A stretch of 64,000 nt of DNA from Durusdinium trenchii (lineage: Eukaryota; Sar; Dinophyceae; Suessiales; Symbiodiniaceae): positions 330,363-394,362 of the forward strand of contig CAXAMN010026695.1 of assembly GCA_963970005.1 (NCBI GenBank), read 5' to 3'. Below, one piece after another: positions 29,581 to 39,254 of this stretch (the first letter of the stretch is position 1; each line of letters begins with the position of its first letter). The notes beneath the pieces were generated by a model, which saw nothing but the letters and a program-made list of their open reading frames with translations, was not told where the DNA came from and ran no database searches. Made by a program: the position numbers and the translations under genes.

Positions 29581-29911
29581 AGCCTGTCTTCACACCACTC
29601 CCAGCCTTGGCTTTTCACACCACGGATTGGGTCCAACAAGCTCCAGGAACCGCTAGTGACTCATGAATCGTGAGTTCAAAATATTTACTTTACCTGAAAC
29701 AGCATTCATCACTGATAGATATACTTCATCCCTCACGTTTACCGTTTACCAGCTTACCAGCTACCTCTTCCCTACCAGCTGTTTCAACATGTTTGCAAAA
29801 TGAATATCATCATCCATCACTATCAATGATATGATATGTGATATGCGGTGTACAGTGTTTACAGTATCCTCCAAATTCAGAGTGAGTCGTGAGGGTTTGC
29901 AGTGTCAAAAC

Positions 29912-30106
29912 GGAAATCTAATTCGGTGATTGAATGCATCCACGTGGCAGTCATCAAGAGACATACGGGCATGGACACTTGGGCAAGTCCGTGTGATAAA
30001 TTCTATCATTTCCTCGCACCGTGTCTGATCGTACAGGTCAGTCCTGATGCCCAGAACATAGCACCGTCGTCTTGCATTGGGTGATCCATAGTTCCGGGAC
30101 CTGGGT
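29912..30106 (-). CDS. DNMT-like exon with methyltransferase motif VIII
   Basis: Following a CTACCCAG acceptor the frame reads SRNYGSPNARRRCYVLGIRT, then DQTRCEEMIEFITRTCPSVH, and stops near 29,908. The piece YGSPNARRRCYVLGIR matches motif VIII of cytosine-C5 methyltransferases (consensus YGvPQrRxRvyivG.R); Asn replaces the usual Gln and the Arg pair is kept. In the family this motif contacts the target cytosine and stabilises the active site. It pairs with the motif I, IV and VI exons at 37.3-38.1 kb on the same strand, which would have to be joined across about 7 kb holding the orphan gene. Confidence 0.6.
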
Positions 30107-31352
30107 AGGAGTAAACACCAAAACTTTGACCAAAAAACGTTGGGCACTGAGCCACACATCCACTTATCGACTCAATTTCCAACACAGATCAGCTGATAAG
30201 CTTCAAAGTTTAAAGGTGACCTACTGGCAGGGCGATTGGGCCATGTCAGGTGCATCAAAGTGGCATAAGAGTGAGCACTTTGATATCGTAGGGCACAAAG
30301 CCATCCCTCAGATTTGCTTTGCAGAAGACACAAGAACCTAAGAAACAACGTGATAAAGGTGTCCTGGGTAAAATACAAACCTATAGCTATAGCCTAACCT
30401 ATCCCACTTTTCTTGGGAATTGGATGGTCCTCATGAACTCATGTATATAATATATATATATATGATTAAATTGTATCATATGATATATGATTTAACTATA
30501 TTGTTATATACATCGTATATAGCATATCAATGTCAATATCGACATAAACATAGAGTCATTGCCATCGGCAATAGGCTGTAGTCATACTCATAGTACTCAT
30601 AGACTCATAGGTTATTCATAGGCTCATAGGTACTCAAAATCTAGTCAGTCAGAAAAAAGAATGACTGACAGTATGGGTGGATAGCTTGTTTCGTCTCTTT
30701 GGGTTTGGGTGTCCAACCCCGCAGAACCTGCAAATGATTGCTCCAGCCCCTGATCACAAACATTCGGGTCACTGGGTCGTTTGAGTCAAGCTTGATTTGC
30801 ACCGACACAACTGTTCCAGCTCAGACACCCTGGACGCTCCAATCCATAAACTTCACCGTCAACTTCGCCCTGCTTGAAGAAGTCTATTGGCGCCTGTGCA
30901 AAACCAGCCGAGGGAATAAACTCTATGTTATGTTTATAAAAGGGCAAAGGCAAAGGATTTGTTCGCAAGTTGTAGCAGCAAGCAAGCCAGCACGCTGCAT
31001 GCTATATGTATATATAAATACTATATGCGGTAACGTCAGTAACCGAATCAGACCGAATCCATGTGATGAAACAGCATTTACATCGGTGAAATCCTTCACA
31101 TCTGGTCCGGTTGTAGCCAACACTTGCTGCAAACATAAGAAGACCACAGACCATAGAAGACCACCCGTGTGTGACAGGTTACCAGTATAAAGTACGGGTT
31201 AGGCCCGGATTGATATGCTCACTTGTGAGGACAGGTCCAACGAACTACAAAGTTAGCTAAATCCGGATTCCACTTCTTTGCCAGCTACAGGCTGAATGAA
31301 AAGCAAAAAAGTTGAAGTGCCATTTGGCATTCAACACCCGGGAGGTTTTGTT
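30107..31352 (-). other. Mostly non-coding with possible minus-strand exons
   Basis: Candidate exon pieces on the minus strand are EGWLCALRYQSAHSYATLMH (about 30,310-30,230), FAQAPIDFFKQGEVDGEVYG (about 30,910-30,790) and VLATTGPDVKDFTDVNAVSS (about 31,120-31,050). They could be extra exons of the DNMT-like gene, but none carries a diagnostic motif. AT-rich microsatellite DNA lies around 30,440-30,560. Confidence 0.3.
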
Positions 31353-32562
31353 TCACTCTCCGGCCAACTTTCTCAAGTCCCGCTCAAGCTGTTTGATTGT
31401 GTCCACAACTTGAGGAGGATGCTGCGAGTCACACAGCTTTCGCTGTTGCTCATGGAGGAAAGCTCGTGCTTGGCTGATGCTTCCTTTTTGCGATTGCAAG
31501 TAAGATGCAAAACATTCTGGATGGATATAACAATGAAACTTTGATTTGCTCAAGGCATATGCACATCTGGAAGTTCCCCTTTGGATTTTCAGGGAACAGG
31601 CCTTGCAAGTGGCAAGTTTTGCTGCCTTCTGAAGTCCGATTTCGATCAATCCCAGAGTGCTATTGCAAAACGTACCACCTCCCATCGCTCGGGCAGTAGT
31701 ATTTGTGTGCATGGGCCTTGATGATGAAGGAACTGGAGCAGCTGGAGCTCCTTCAACTTCATCAACTTCTGAATCACGCTCCTCCCTGGGTCTTGAGCCG
31801 AAGATTTCTCCTCTTTGTGCCATCAAAGCATTGTGGCTCTCCAACACCTGCTGGACTTGCTGCTCTTCCGCCTTTGCTTGAGCACTCAAGAAAGGCTTTT
31901 CCACATCACCACCGTCTCACCCTCACTGTCAGACGAAGATGACTCGGATGAAGATGAAGATGGTGACGATGATGCACTTGAGCTTACGTTCACTGTCACT
32001 GTTGTGTGTCCAGATGCTTCCATCAAAACTTGTTCTGTGACATCTGCTTGTACGTCAGTGGGCATGACATGGTTGGAGATCCTTTGTCGCTTTCCTGGCG
32101 CACTTTTTGACTTAGGGTTTGCAGGCTGTGCCGGCTGCGCCTTTCTCTTTCGAGGTGAATGTGTCAAGCCAAAAGCCAGTCTGCCTTTGTATTTAGGCTC
32201 CGCCTGCTTTTCGGCTGACAAAAGCAATACTCTTCGCTGGTGGCAGTCACCGTAACCCAGGTCAACGGCTCAAAGGCGCGAACGGAGTAAGTGTGCACCA
32301 CAAAAGGAATTGAAGCTGTGCTCGGGCACAGACCATGCACCTCTAGAATTCGCTGAAACATGCTTTGGCTTGTGCACATGTTTGGATCAAGAGAGCCCGG
32401 GCGAAGGAGTTGAATGCACAATTCATCAGACTTCGCTTGGTCACGAATGCCTTCAATTAGGACGTGCACCCGTGGCCGCTTCATGGAGTGGCCCAGAAAG
32501 AAGAACTTGTCCACAAGTCCAGGGCCCTGCAGTTTTAGCAGTGATCCGGGCATGAGGATACC
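31353..32562 (-). CDS. Orphan gene, C-terminal part with PARP-like C2HC zinc finger
   Basis: From a CATCCCAG acceptor near 32,563 the frame reads GILMPGSLLKLQGPGLVDKF, FFLGHSMKRPRVHVLIEGIR and later TYSVRAFEPLTWVTVTATSE. A shift near 32,175 gives a basic linker (HSPRKRKAQPAQPANPKSKS) and an acidic Ser run; another near 31,912 gives EKPFLSAQAKAEEQQVQQVL. The zinc finger follows: CKACSLKIQRGTSRCAYALS ... FHCYIHPECF, with the C-x2-C and H-x2-C ends of PARP-type fingers. It ends in a stop at 31,353. No PARP catalytic domain is present. Confidence 0.55.
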
Positions 32563-32779
32563 TGGGATGTCAGACCGGGAATTACCAAACAAAATAGACA
32601 TTGACATGTGAAATATGAGTCATATGATATGAAATATATTGTAATATCAATATCACATATCATAACAGTGTCGATATTATCAATGTCAATCTCTATCTAT
32701 TTAAACACCACACCAGACCAAACCAGATTGATACCTCATACCTCCAATCGCTTGAAATAATCTGGTCCACAAACATCAA

Positions 32780-33402
32780 ATATGATATTTGGAGTTTGGA
32801 ACTTGAACTGCAGGATAAGCACCATTTATGAGCATCTGAGACATACTCGCAACCAGCTTCGCAGCCAAGCAAAAATACTGGTTGGTCACACATTGCCCAG
32901 TGGAACATACTGTGTGGTGGGGTTCACAGTCAAGGCCCGGCTGTGGCAGATTTGGTGGGAGATTTGCAAAATCGGAAAAATGCGCTTGTAGTTGGTCTTC
33001 TGTTGAGACAGTGTCAATATCGTCCAAATGCAGAATCCCATCTCCGCACGAGACTCCAGAACCTTGTTGTTTCCACCAGTCATGTTGACTCTTAAACCGC
33101 TTGTAAGAGTTCAGCACTCGTTGCCTTGACAATCGTGTCCTGGCATTTCTTGGCAGAAAGGATATGGCCTTAGGCTCGTCACTTTGTTCCTGTTCATGCT
33201 TGGCTTCCCAAGGGTCCTGGAGGGCATCGTCTCTCAATTCCTGCTCGGCCAGGGCTGTGGCCATGAAAGGGTCTCGCTCTGCATCTGACATGGTCGTCCA
33301 TTCCTCCCTTGTTTCTGTCAGCTTTTGCTTCCACAATGAAGGGTGTAGTTGCTGACCTTGCATCCTTTGGCGCTGGAAGACATTCCATTCCTTTGGCAAA
33401 CT
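32780..33402 (-). CDS. Orphan gene, HMG-box-like exon
   Basis: After CTTTCAG the frame reads LPKEWNVFQRQRMQGQQLHP, then WKQKLTETREEWTTMSDAER and DPFMATALAEQEL. This follows the HMG-box pattern: an aromatic-rich first helix, then 'W..ms..er.p' before the third helix. HMG boxes bend DNA and bind it in the minor groove. The rest (ARTLRQRVLNSYKRF-like and an acidic, Pro-rich tail) is unassigned. The canonical first-helix Pro-x-Pro-x-Ser is absent, so DNA binding is not assured. Confidence 0.6.
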
Positions 33403-33639
33403 GAAAGGAAGAAAACATGGGTAACATGGGTTTAAAAGGATGATAAAAGTTTCATGGGGCAACAGGAGTAACAACAACATGCTGCTACATTTCATGATTC
33501 TCTCTATTAACTTTTGTCATGAGTCATGAGTCAAGTAAACGGTTAAGTGATGGCAGTAATATGTTCTCCTCGGAGTCAGTCGGGAAAACCGGGAAAACCG
33601 AGTGACAGGCACTGACAACCAACTCAATGCCTTTTAAGC

Positions 33640-34577
33640 TCAGATCCAGGATCCTGACAGCTTCCGTGGCTTCTTAATCTGCTGGTCAAAAGCAATCAAC
33701 CGGTCCAATTTTGGAACAGAAAGAGTTTGCCTGGGCCGCTTGGAGCGGGGTTCTCCCTCCATGTCTCGTGAGTATTGATTTGCTGCGTTCCTGGCTCCAA
33801 ATCGCCCAAGCCGATGCAAGAATCGTTTGTCACCAAACCTGTCCCACATGAAGTTGTACATCTTGTTGTAGGACTTAGTGATCAACCCCCACAAGACCCT
33901 TTGCTGGGCAGAGCTGTCAGTTGGGCGTGAGCCGCCGCCCGTTTGTCGGATCAGCCGTTGACAGTATCCGTGCAAGCACTCGGTCACATCTGAGGATATT
34001 GGTGCAAAGCACATGATGTCCTGAAGCATTTGTTGGATGTGGGAAATTTTTCCTTGACAGGAATGCCATCAACATCAGTCTCATCCGTGCTACGCACTAT
34101 GTACCGCAGTATGGCTCCGGTAAATTCCGAATCAATGCATTGTCGACACAGTTCCTGTCTTTGCTGAAACTCGGAGTACATGACCAAGAAGCTCTCGTGG
34201 TCAAGGTCAGCAAGCTTGAATGTTTCAAAAGGGAAACAGCAAGTCAAAAGAATGAAGCGGCGCCACTTCTCGCTCATGGCTTCCAAGGAAATGAAAAAGT
34301 CTTGCGCCAACTCAGGAATCCTCAGTGCTCGAAATGTGTGCAGCTGCTTTGCATAATCTTGGACCAGCTCTCGTCCAAACTTGCCTGATATGTGGTCCAT
34401 GAAAATAGATTTCGACCTGAGACCAAATAGGCTTTCAAATAGGCTCGAAAAGTGGGGCAATTGACTTTGGCTAAGCCTGGCTGTAAGGTGCCTTGCCTGG
34501 CCTAATGGACCCAAAATTCCAACACTTGCGACTTTAGTGACAACTCTGACTCTGACTGTCATTGATTGCCTAGACAC
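33640..34577 (-). CDS. Orphan gene, helical part
   Basis: 34,577 to about 34,050 reads KSIFMDHISGKFGRELVQDY, LTCCFPFETFKLADLDHESF and ELCRQCIDSEFTGAILRYIV. A one-base change at an A5-T3 run near 34,050 leads to FAPISSDVTECLHGYCQRLI and a basic end (MEGEPRSKRPRQTLSVPKLD). The last codons (KKPRKLSG) stop at a CAG/G site near 33,650, where an intron leads into the HMG-box-like exon. The Cys pair C-x2-C near 34,140 may bind metal. Confidence 0.55.
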
Positions 34578-35059
34578 TTGGCCTGCAGCTTGGCACGTTC
34601 TTCTGCTTCAAAAGAAGGGAGGCGCTGCAGGGTAGCAATAATTTCAGATCTGGCAAACAGCTTATGGATCCTGGCTGAATTGGGGTTCACCAAACATTCT
34701 GTAGCGGTGTATCTTCGAGACCACAGTCGCATCTTGGAAAGCGAAGAAAGTTAGCTTTTTGCGCTTCCTGTGGACCTCGCTGGGCGTCAACTCATTGCTG
34801 TCCAAGGCCTGGAGCAATATGTCATGCCAGTCTGGTGAACAACCAGCTTCCCCACAGGCTCGGCATCAGCACCATTCTCATCATTCTTGTCCAACTTGGC
34901 TTCTTCCAAAAGTGCTCCCACTTAGCACTCACCTCAACCTGATCAGAGCTTGTGTCCTGTGACGCCATCCGTTGCAAAGCTCTTGGCAAAATCCGATGCA
35001 GGGAACAGGCTTCCTCAGTCATCAAAAGTCATAGGCAAACAACCGACCGTGGTCACAAG

Positions 35060-35680
35060 TCAAACTCTGAAACTTAGGCCAGCAAATATATGATGGGCAA
35101 CCTGAATCTGAACTTTGATTGAAATCCGAAAACATTTTAAAACTGCTACCACATGAAGCAACCATGTTTTCATGAGCGGCCAAGTATCTCCACAGTGTTT
35201 CATTGCTTCATGTGCGTGCTTCCACCTAAGAAAGCAATTGCAAAGCCGTGGGTGAAAAGTACAGAGTAGTGGCGACATGTTTTGAAGTGGCGCGAAGCGA
35301 GCTTTCTGTTCGTGACTGTCTCCTGCGGAGCTGCAGCATCCTCCAGTACAGTAGTGGACGAAAGAATCGTTTTTTCGATGTTCGAATTGTCCCGCCATGA
35401 GGGAGATTGTTCAGGTAGAGTGCTAACAGGGATGTACTGATGCGCATTGCAGATCTCCTGAACAACGGCAGCTCGAAACTGAGTTCTGAAGGTTTCAACC
35501 TCGAACAGGTGGGATAAGCGAGTGATTGCTGACCAAAAGTTTGGAAACCCGAAGATGATCGATTTCCGACTGAGGGCGAGCTGATGAATTCCACAATAGA
35601 ATCCTAGCATGGGCCAAATCTTCCCACCGTTGGCCTTGCCTTCATGGTGGGCAAAGAGTAGTGCGCGCAGTTTGTCGCAA
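35060..35680 (-). CDS. Orphan gene, second globular part
   Basis: The frame reads MLGFYCGIHQLALSRKSIIF, then WSAITRLSHLFEVETFRTQF and QYIPVSTLPEQSPSWRDNSN. At a run of six A/T near 35,368 the reading moves to the frame giving NDSFVHYCTGGCCSSAGDSH, then LRWKHAHEAMKHCGDTWPLM. The Cys-Cys and His pattern (HYCTGGCC) is a feature of this family as I remember it, and it may be structural. The frameshift lies exactly on a homopolymer. Confidence 0.55.
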
Positions 35681-36590
35681 GTGCATCACAGCACACAGCC
35701 AGTGATTGAATTTGGATGCTATCTATCAGGTGCTCGGGAATCAGGAGGTGGTGAAATCTCTTTGGAACTGCTCCACACAGAGTCAAAAGTCTCTCCTTTG
35801 ACAAAGTGATGCGGTTCGACCTCGGAAGGGCAACCAATGGAGTGAAAACAGGAAATGCTCTGTAGTTCTGCTCGCGCTCTGCACTAATGTCTGATGGAAA
35901 TCCCAGGATCAGTGTTTGACAGTTATTCATCACCGCAGTAACCCTTGAAATCACCCATTGATGTGCAGCAGGGGTGATCGTTGACAGCCTCATGTTGCAA
36001 TCGTCCACGACAGATGTGATGAGACTGTGGCTGATTCTGTTGGCACCAGTGCTTCGTGCTTGCACAAAAAAACTGGTCAATTCACGTCCCCAGGCCTTCG
36101 AATAGCTCACAATCAAGCGGAGACGCTGCGCTTTCTCTTTGAAGGACGCTGCATTTATCAAAGCATTCTCACCTTTGATTGCTTCCCTGAATGAACCAGC
36201 TGGGTGTTCCGGAAGATCAAGGATAGCATGTTTGGCCAATCTGCGGCCGGCCTTGGCTGCAACAGCTGCTGCGCGAGCTTTCGCAGTCCTCGCCCGTCTG
36301 CGTTCCAATTGCAACGATTCTGCTTTCTGATGACCCCTCCTCTCGGAAGAGTCTGATTCTGACCCGTCTGTGGTGGTGGCACTTTCTTGAATCTGGCGAA
36401 GTGAACTGTCTGAATCACCTGAACTTGAAGACGAGGGACCGCTTTTGTCACTTTCATGTCCAGCACTGCCACTGTCAGACCCTTCATTTCTCTTCTTTGC
36501 TGTGTCAGAAGAAGAGGAAGAGGATCCCAAAATCTGCGAGCGGCATTGCACATAGTCACATAGGCCGAGGGCATGGCAAGCTACGGTCAC
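35604..36590 (-). CDS. Orphan gene, acidic N-terminus and first globular part
   Basis: The frame opens near 36,590. A Ser/Asp/Glu-rich stretch (GSSSSSSDTAKKRNEGSDSG) is followed by a basic Ala/Arg helix (LERRRARTAKARAAAVAAKA). The globular part includes LRLIVSYSKAWGRELTSFFV, SVVDDCNMRLSTITPAAHQW and the final AVCCDALATN. After about 35,680 this frame is nonsense, while the next frame continues smoothly (LRALLFAHHEGKANGGKIWP), so one base has been lost near 35,672. The true start codon is not certain. Confidence 0.6.
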   Translation of the reverse strand: MTVACHALGLCDYVQCRSQILGSSSSSSDTAKKRNEGSDSGSAGHESDKSGPSSSSSGDSDSSLRQIQESATTTDGSESDSSERRGHQKAESLQLERRRARTAKARAAAVAAKAGRRLAKHAILDLPEHPAGSFREAIKGENALINAASFKEKAQRLRLIVSYSKAWGRELTSFFVQARSTGANRISHSLITSVVDDCNMRLSTITPAAHQWVISRVTAVMNNCQTLILGFPSDISAEREQNYRAFPVFTPLVALPRSNRITLSKERLLTLCGAVPKRFHHLLIPEHLIDSIQIQSLAVCCDALATNCAHYSLPTMKARPTVGRFGPC

Positions 36591-36613
36591 GAAAGTGGCA
36601 AAAACACAAATAG

Positions 36614-37000
36614 CAAATATCGTCTAAGTCCATTATTTAATACTAATAATCGACTATTGACTATTAAGATATGATCTACGAGATTATTGGGACTTTAGGG
36701 TTGATAGACTCGGAGACTGTTATATTTTTATCGGTATGATTTGGTGTGCACTGTGACCTTTGGCATGTGCAACCAGTATTGAAATATCCTTCTTTGATTC
36801 TACGATTCTTTGATATCAATGATATCAATCTATTGTTCAACTTTCCAGAAAGCCAAAATCGCCCGGTTGTACAGTGGTAGGTAGTGACAGTACTGTCAAA
36901 TTAAATTGGATTTGTTGGTCCAGATTTTATTCGTCAAAATCTTAAATCCACTTACAACTTACAACTAATCAAAAAGAGTTGAACTGCAAAATCGAAACTG
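36614..37000. other. Intron-like AT-rich DNA
   Basis: No coding signal is seen between the start of the orphan gene and the next minus-strand exon candidate. Confidence 0.45.
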
Positions 37001-37017
37001 GTTGCGCACTTGGTCAC

Positions 37018-37125
37018 TTCGAAACGTGGCTCGGAAACCAAAAAAATCTTGAAAGCCACGCCTGGTACTGACTCCACGGATCCCATGCTTCTTTGGAGTC
37101 GAACTTCATGGGTTGCAAGATTCCA
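37018..37125 (-). CDS. Candidate exon of the DNMT-like gene
   Basis: After an AAG/G site the frame reads VVGILQPMKFDSKEAWDPWS, then QAWLSRFFWFPSHVSK, and ends at TGA or a nearby splice site. Aromatic residues are frequent. No methyltransferase motif is visible, but position and strand fit an exon between motifs VI and VIII. Confidence 0.35.
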
Positions 37126-37324
37126 ACAACCTTGACGTTTTGGCAAAAAAAAGCGACCCAGTCAAGGGGAATTGAATTGGGTTCATGCTAGTTGTAAGTT
37201 ATAAGAGGTTTGCTGCTATTTCTTTGTTCTAAATGCTGATGGGGTCTAGAGCCCGTGTGACTTGTGTGCAATATCGACATCGAGTGAACAAGGTTGGACA
37301 GTGCAAGGACTGTAAGTCTGTGTC

Positions 37325-37690
37325 AGATCTGAACTGGATGACGAAACATGCTTGTCCAAGTGACTTCTTCTAACACAAAGGTCCTGGGGTTGTACTTTCG
37401 AACCCTCCTCAAGTAGGCCAACACAACGTCAGCACCAGGCCTGGGATCCCACACAAGGTCTGACAAACTTGTATGTGTGCCACATTGGCATCCCATATCA
37501 ACAAATGCACAGATACACAAACATGTTGAATGACACAGTCCAACTCCCGGCTTGTGAACTGTGCGACCAAAAGTCTCCAGAAAAGGATTGTAATTTGGAT
37601 CGGTTCTCTTACGCTGATTCAATGCACTGAAAAGAGGGCATGGAATTCCAATGATGCCCATGTCGGCGCTGTCCATGTCCTTGGACCCAA
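37325..37690 (-). CDS. DNMT-like exons with motifs IV and VI
   Basis: Two exons are separated by an intron of about 120 bp. The first (about 37,690-37,570) reads DMGIIGIPCPLFSALNQRKR. GIPCPLFSALN is motif IV of cytosine-C5 methyltransferases, with the Pro-Cys whose thiol attacks C6 of cytosine. The second (about 37,441-37,325), after ATCCCAG, reads GADVVLAYLRRVRKYNPRTF and then FVLEEV, matching motif VI (F..ENV, here EEV with the catalytic Glu kept). With motif I upstream and motif VIII downstream the set is in the right order. Active-site residues look intact. Confidence 0.65.
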
Positions 37691-37899
37691 CATGGGTGGG
37701 GTAGGAATTGATTCACCAACTTCTGCCAGTTTCAAGAACTTAGGCTAAAGGCTATGGCTCCAGGTCTTGATCATGCCATTCTGAACAAACACAGCAGTAG
37801 TCAGTGTCCCCAATTGCTCCGCCTACTCGTGCATCGCGATAGAAATGCATCCCTGAGCCGGAGAGTGAACACTTGCAAAGTGAATCTACTTTTCAACCA

Positions 37900-38128
37900 C
37901 TTGTCAGGTCAAATCTAGACTGGACAAGATTGTAGTCTGGCAACTCGTCATTCAATTTGCTGCTGGGAAGCATTTGCCATGACGCAAACAGAAATCTCGG
38001 CTTTTCTTGTGCCTCTCGTTGGATGAAAGGAGTTTGACCTCCACACCTGAGAACTCTTGGATATACTTCATGATGTAGGCCACAGTCCCGGCCCCCTCAC
38101 AGGCACCGAAAAATCGAAGCCTCAGTAA
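37900..38128 (-). CDS. DNMT-like exon with motif I (SAM binding)
   Basis: After TTTACTGAG the frame reads LRFFGACEGAGTVAYIMKYI, then VKLLSSNERHKKSRDFCLRH. FFGACEGAGT fits motif I (F.G.GG..), the loop that binds S-adenosylmethionine. After HGKCFPAAN a stop occurs near 37,958, but another frame (LNDELPDYNLVQSRFDLTSG) stays open, so a one-base shift or splice site lies there. Confidence 0.55.
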
Positions 38129-38261
38129 AGTGTTTGGTAATCACTGTGGGTTAGTGTTGGGTTGCCCTTGATACAGGTTCTTGATGAATGTACAGGGTAG
38201 TATAGTCAGTATAGTATAGTAGTCTAGTCGTATTTATATGTGGCTATGGCTTTGCTGTACT

Positions 38262-38850
38262 TCATCTTACGTCTGAGATTGACAGTCGATTCAAATCTGA
38301 TGAACGCCAAAAATAGTGGGGCAACACGCCATTGCAAGCTGAAGAACTGTTTTCCTTCAAAGTCGCCCTTCTCGATACCAAGCTTCTGCAAGTACCTTGG
38401 TTCAAAGCACAAGGGATCAGGCAGCAACAAGGACATGACATGGGCCTTTGTGACATTCGTTTGAACTCTAGACCCAAGTGTGGGCATTTGTGCAAGAAAG
38501 ACATGTCCTTAGAAAGCTTCATTGGCAAAACCAAGGCACTTCTTCACCCAGTACTCTGGAAACAACGTGTAGAGGTCCCTCACGCTGGTGCTTTTCACCT
38601 GAGCATCAGCTTTGGCAACCCCCATGGCTCCCGTGTTCATGTCCAGTCAATGTGAATATGACATCCTGCATCCGTGAACCCGCCACAACCGATGGCTGAC
38701 CCTGGAGAGTTCCCCACTTTTGCAGTCCGAGTTTCAGTGGTATCGGACTCATTAGAATCTGCTGTACTCCCGCCGGCCTGAGAACTTGAGGATGTAGATG
38801 TAGCAATTGAATCCTCAGCCAAATCGGCTCCTATGCTCGCTGAAGCCAAT
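38262..38850 (-). CDS. Candidate 5' exons of the DNMT-like gene
   Basis: Minus-strand blocks upstream of motif I are: a Ser/Thr-rich start MASASIGADLAEDSIATSTS (38,849 downward), MNTGAMGVAKADAQVKSTSV then DLYTLFPEYWVKKCLGFANE (about 38,640-38,525), and TNVTKAHVMSLLLPDPLCFE then KGDFEGKQFFSLQWRVAPLF (about 38,475-38,262). They are protein-like and have plausible splice edges but no recognised domain. They could be the N-terminal part of the DNMT-like protein or a separate gene. Confidence 0.4.
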
Positions 38851-38879
38851 CGGAAATTGATTGTAGCCTATAGGTACAT

Positions 38880-39250
38880 GGACCAGATAGGCCTGTAGGG
38901 CTTACATGCCCACAAAGACGCCTGTCAGTTATGAGTCATGAGTCATTGGCTGTCACAGGCTTGTGCCCGGCCCGGCCCTTCCCTTCTGCTTTCAAGGCTC
39001 TCCACTCTCACTTTGCTTGTCTGAGTCTGAGCCATCACTGCCATCACCGAAAATGGTAGAAAACGGGCGTTTCATGGCTCGATACGTGACCGGAAATGAC
39101 TGCAATGAAGCCAGCACTAAGTTAGAGCTAAACATTGAAAGTCACTGGCCACAATGAACAACTATTTTGGCCATATGTCATATGATCATATGACTTTGAC
39201 TCATGACTTTGTGCTTGAAACTTCGGGGCATTCTGCCACTGGTGTTGATC
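38880..39250. other. No gene recognised
   Basis: Short spacer between the DNMT-like gene and the repeat array. Confidence 0.45.
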
Positions 39251-39254
39251 CTTT

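Larger units (their letters stand above)
31353..36590 (-). pseudogene. Dinoflagellate orphan-family gene with HMG-box-like segment and C2HC zinc finger, frameshifted
   Basis: Minus-strand blocks follow one another as a single product: a Ser/Asp/Glu-rich N-terminus with a basic patch (36,590-36,150), a globular region (36,150-35,060), a helical region (34,577-33,640), an HMG-box-like exon (33,402-32,780), a beta-rich exon (32,562-32,175), a basic linker (32,227-31,895) and a zinc-finger segment (31,900-31,353). The arrangement agrees with predicted proteins I remember from dinoflagellate genomes, where this family is multi-copy; its function is unknown. Single-base frame changes are needed near 35,672, 35,368, 34,050, 32,175 and 31,912. 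The gene lies between DNMT-like exons, in the same orientation. Confidence 0.6.

Noticed and set aside
31353..31904. Poly(ADP-ribose) polymerase
   Set aside because: Only a zinc-finger-like C-x2-C ... H-x2-C pattern is present; no catalytic domain, WGR or BRCT is seen.
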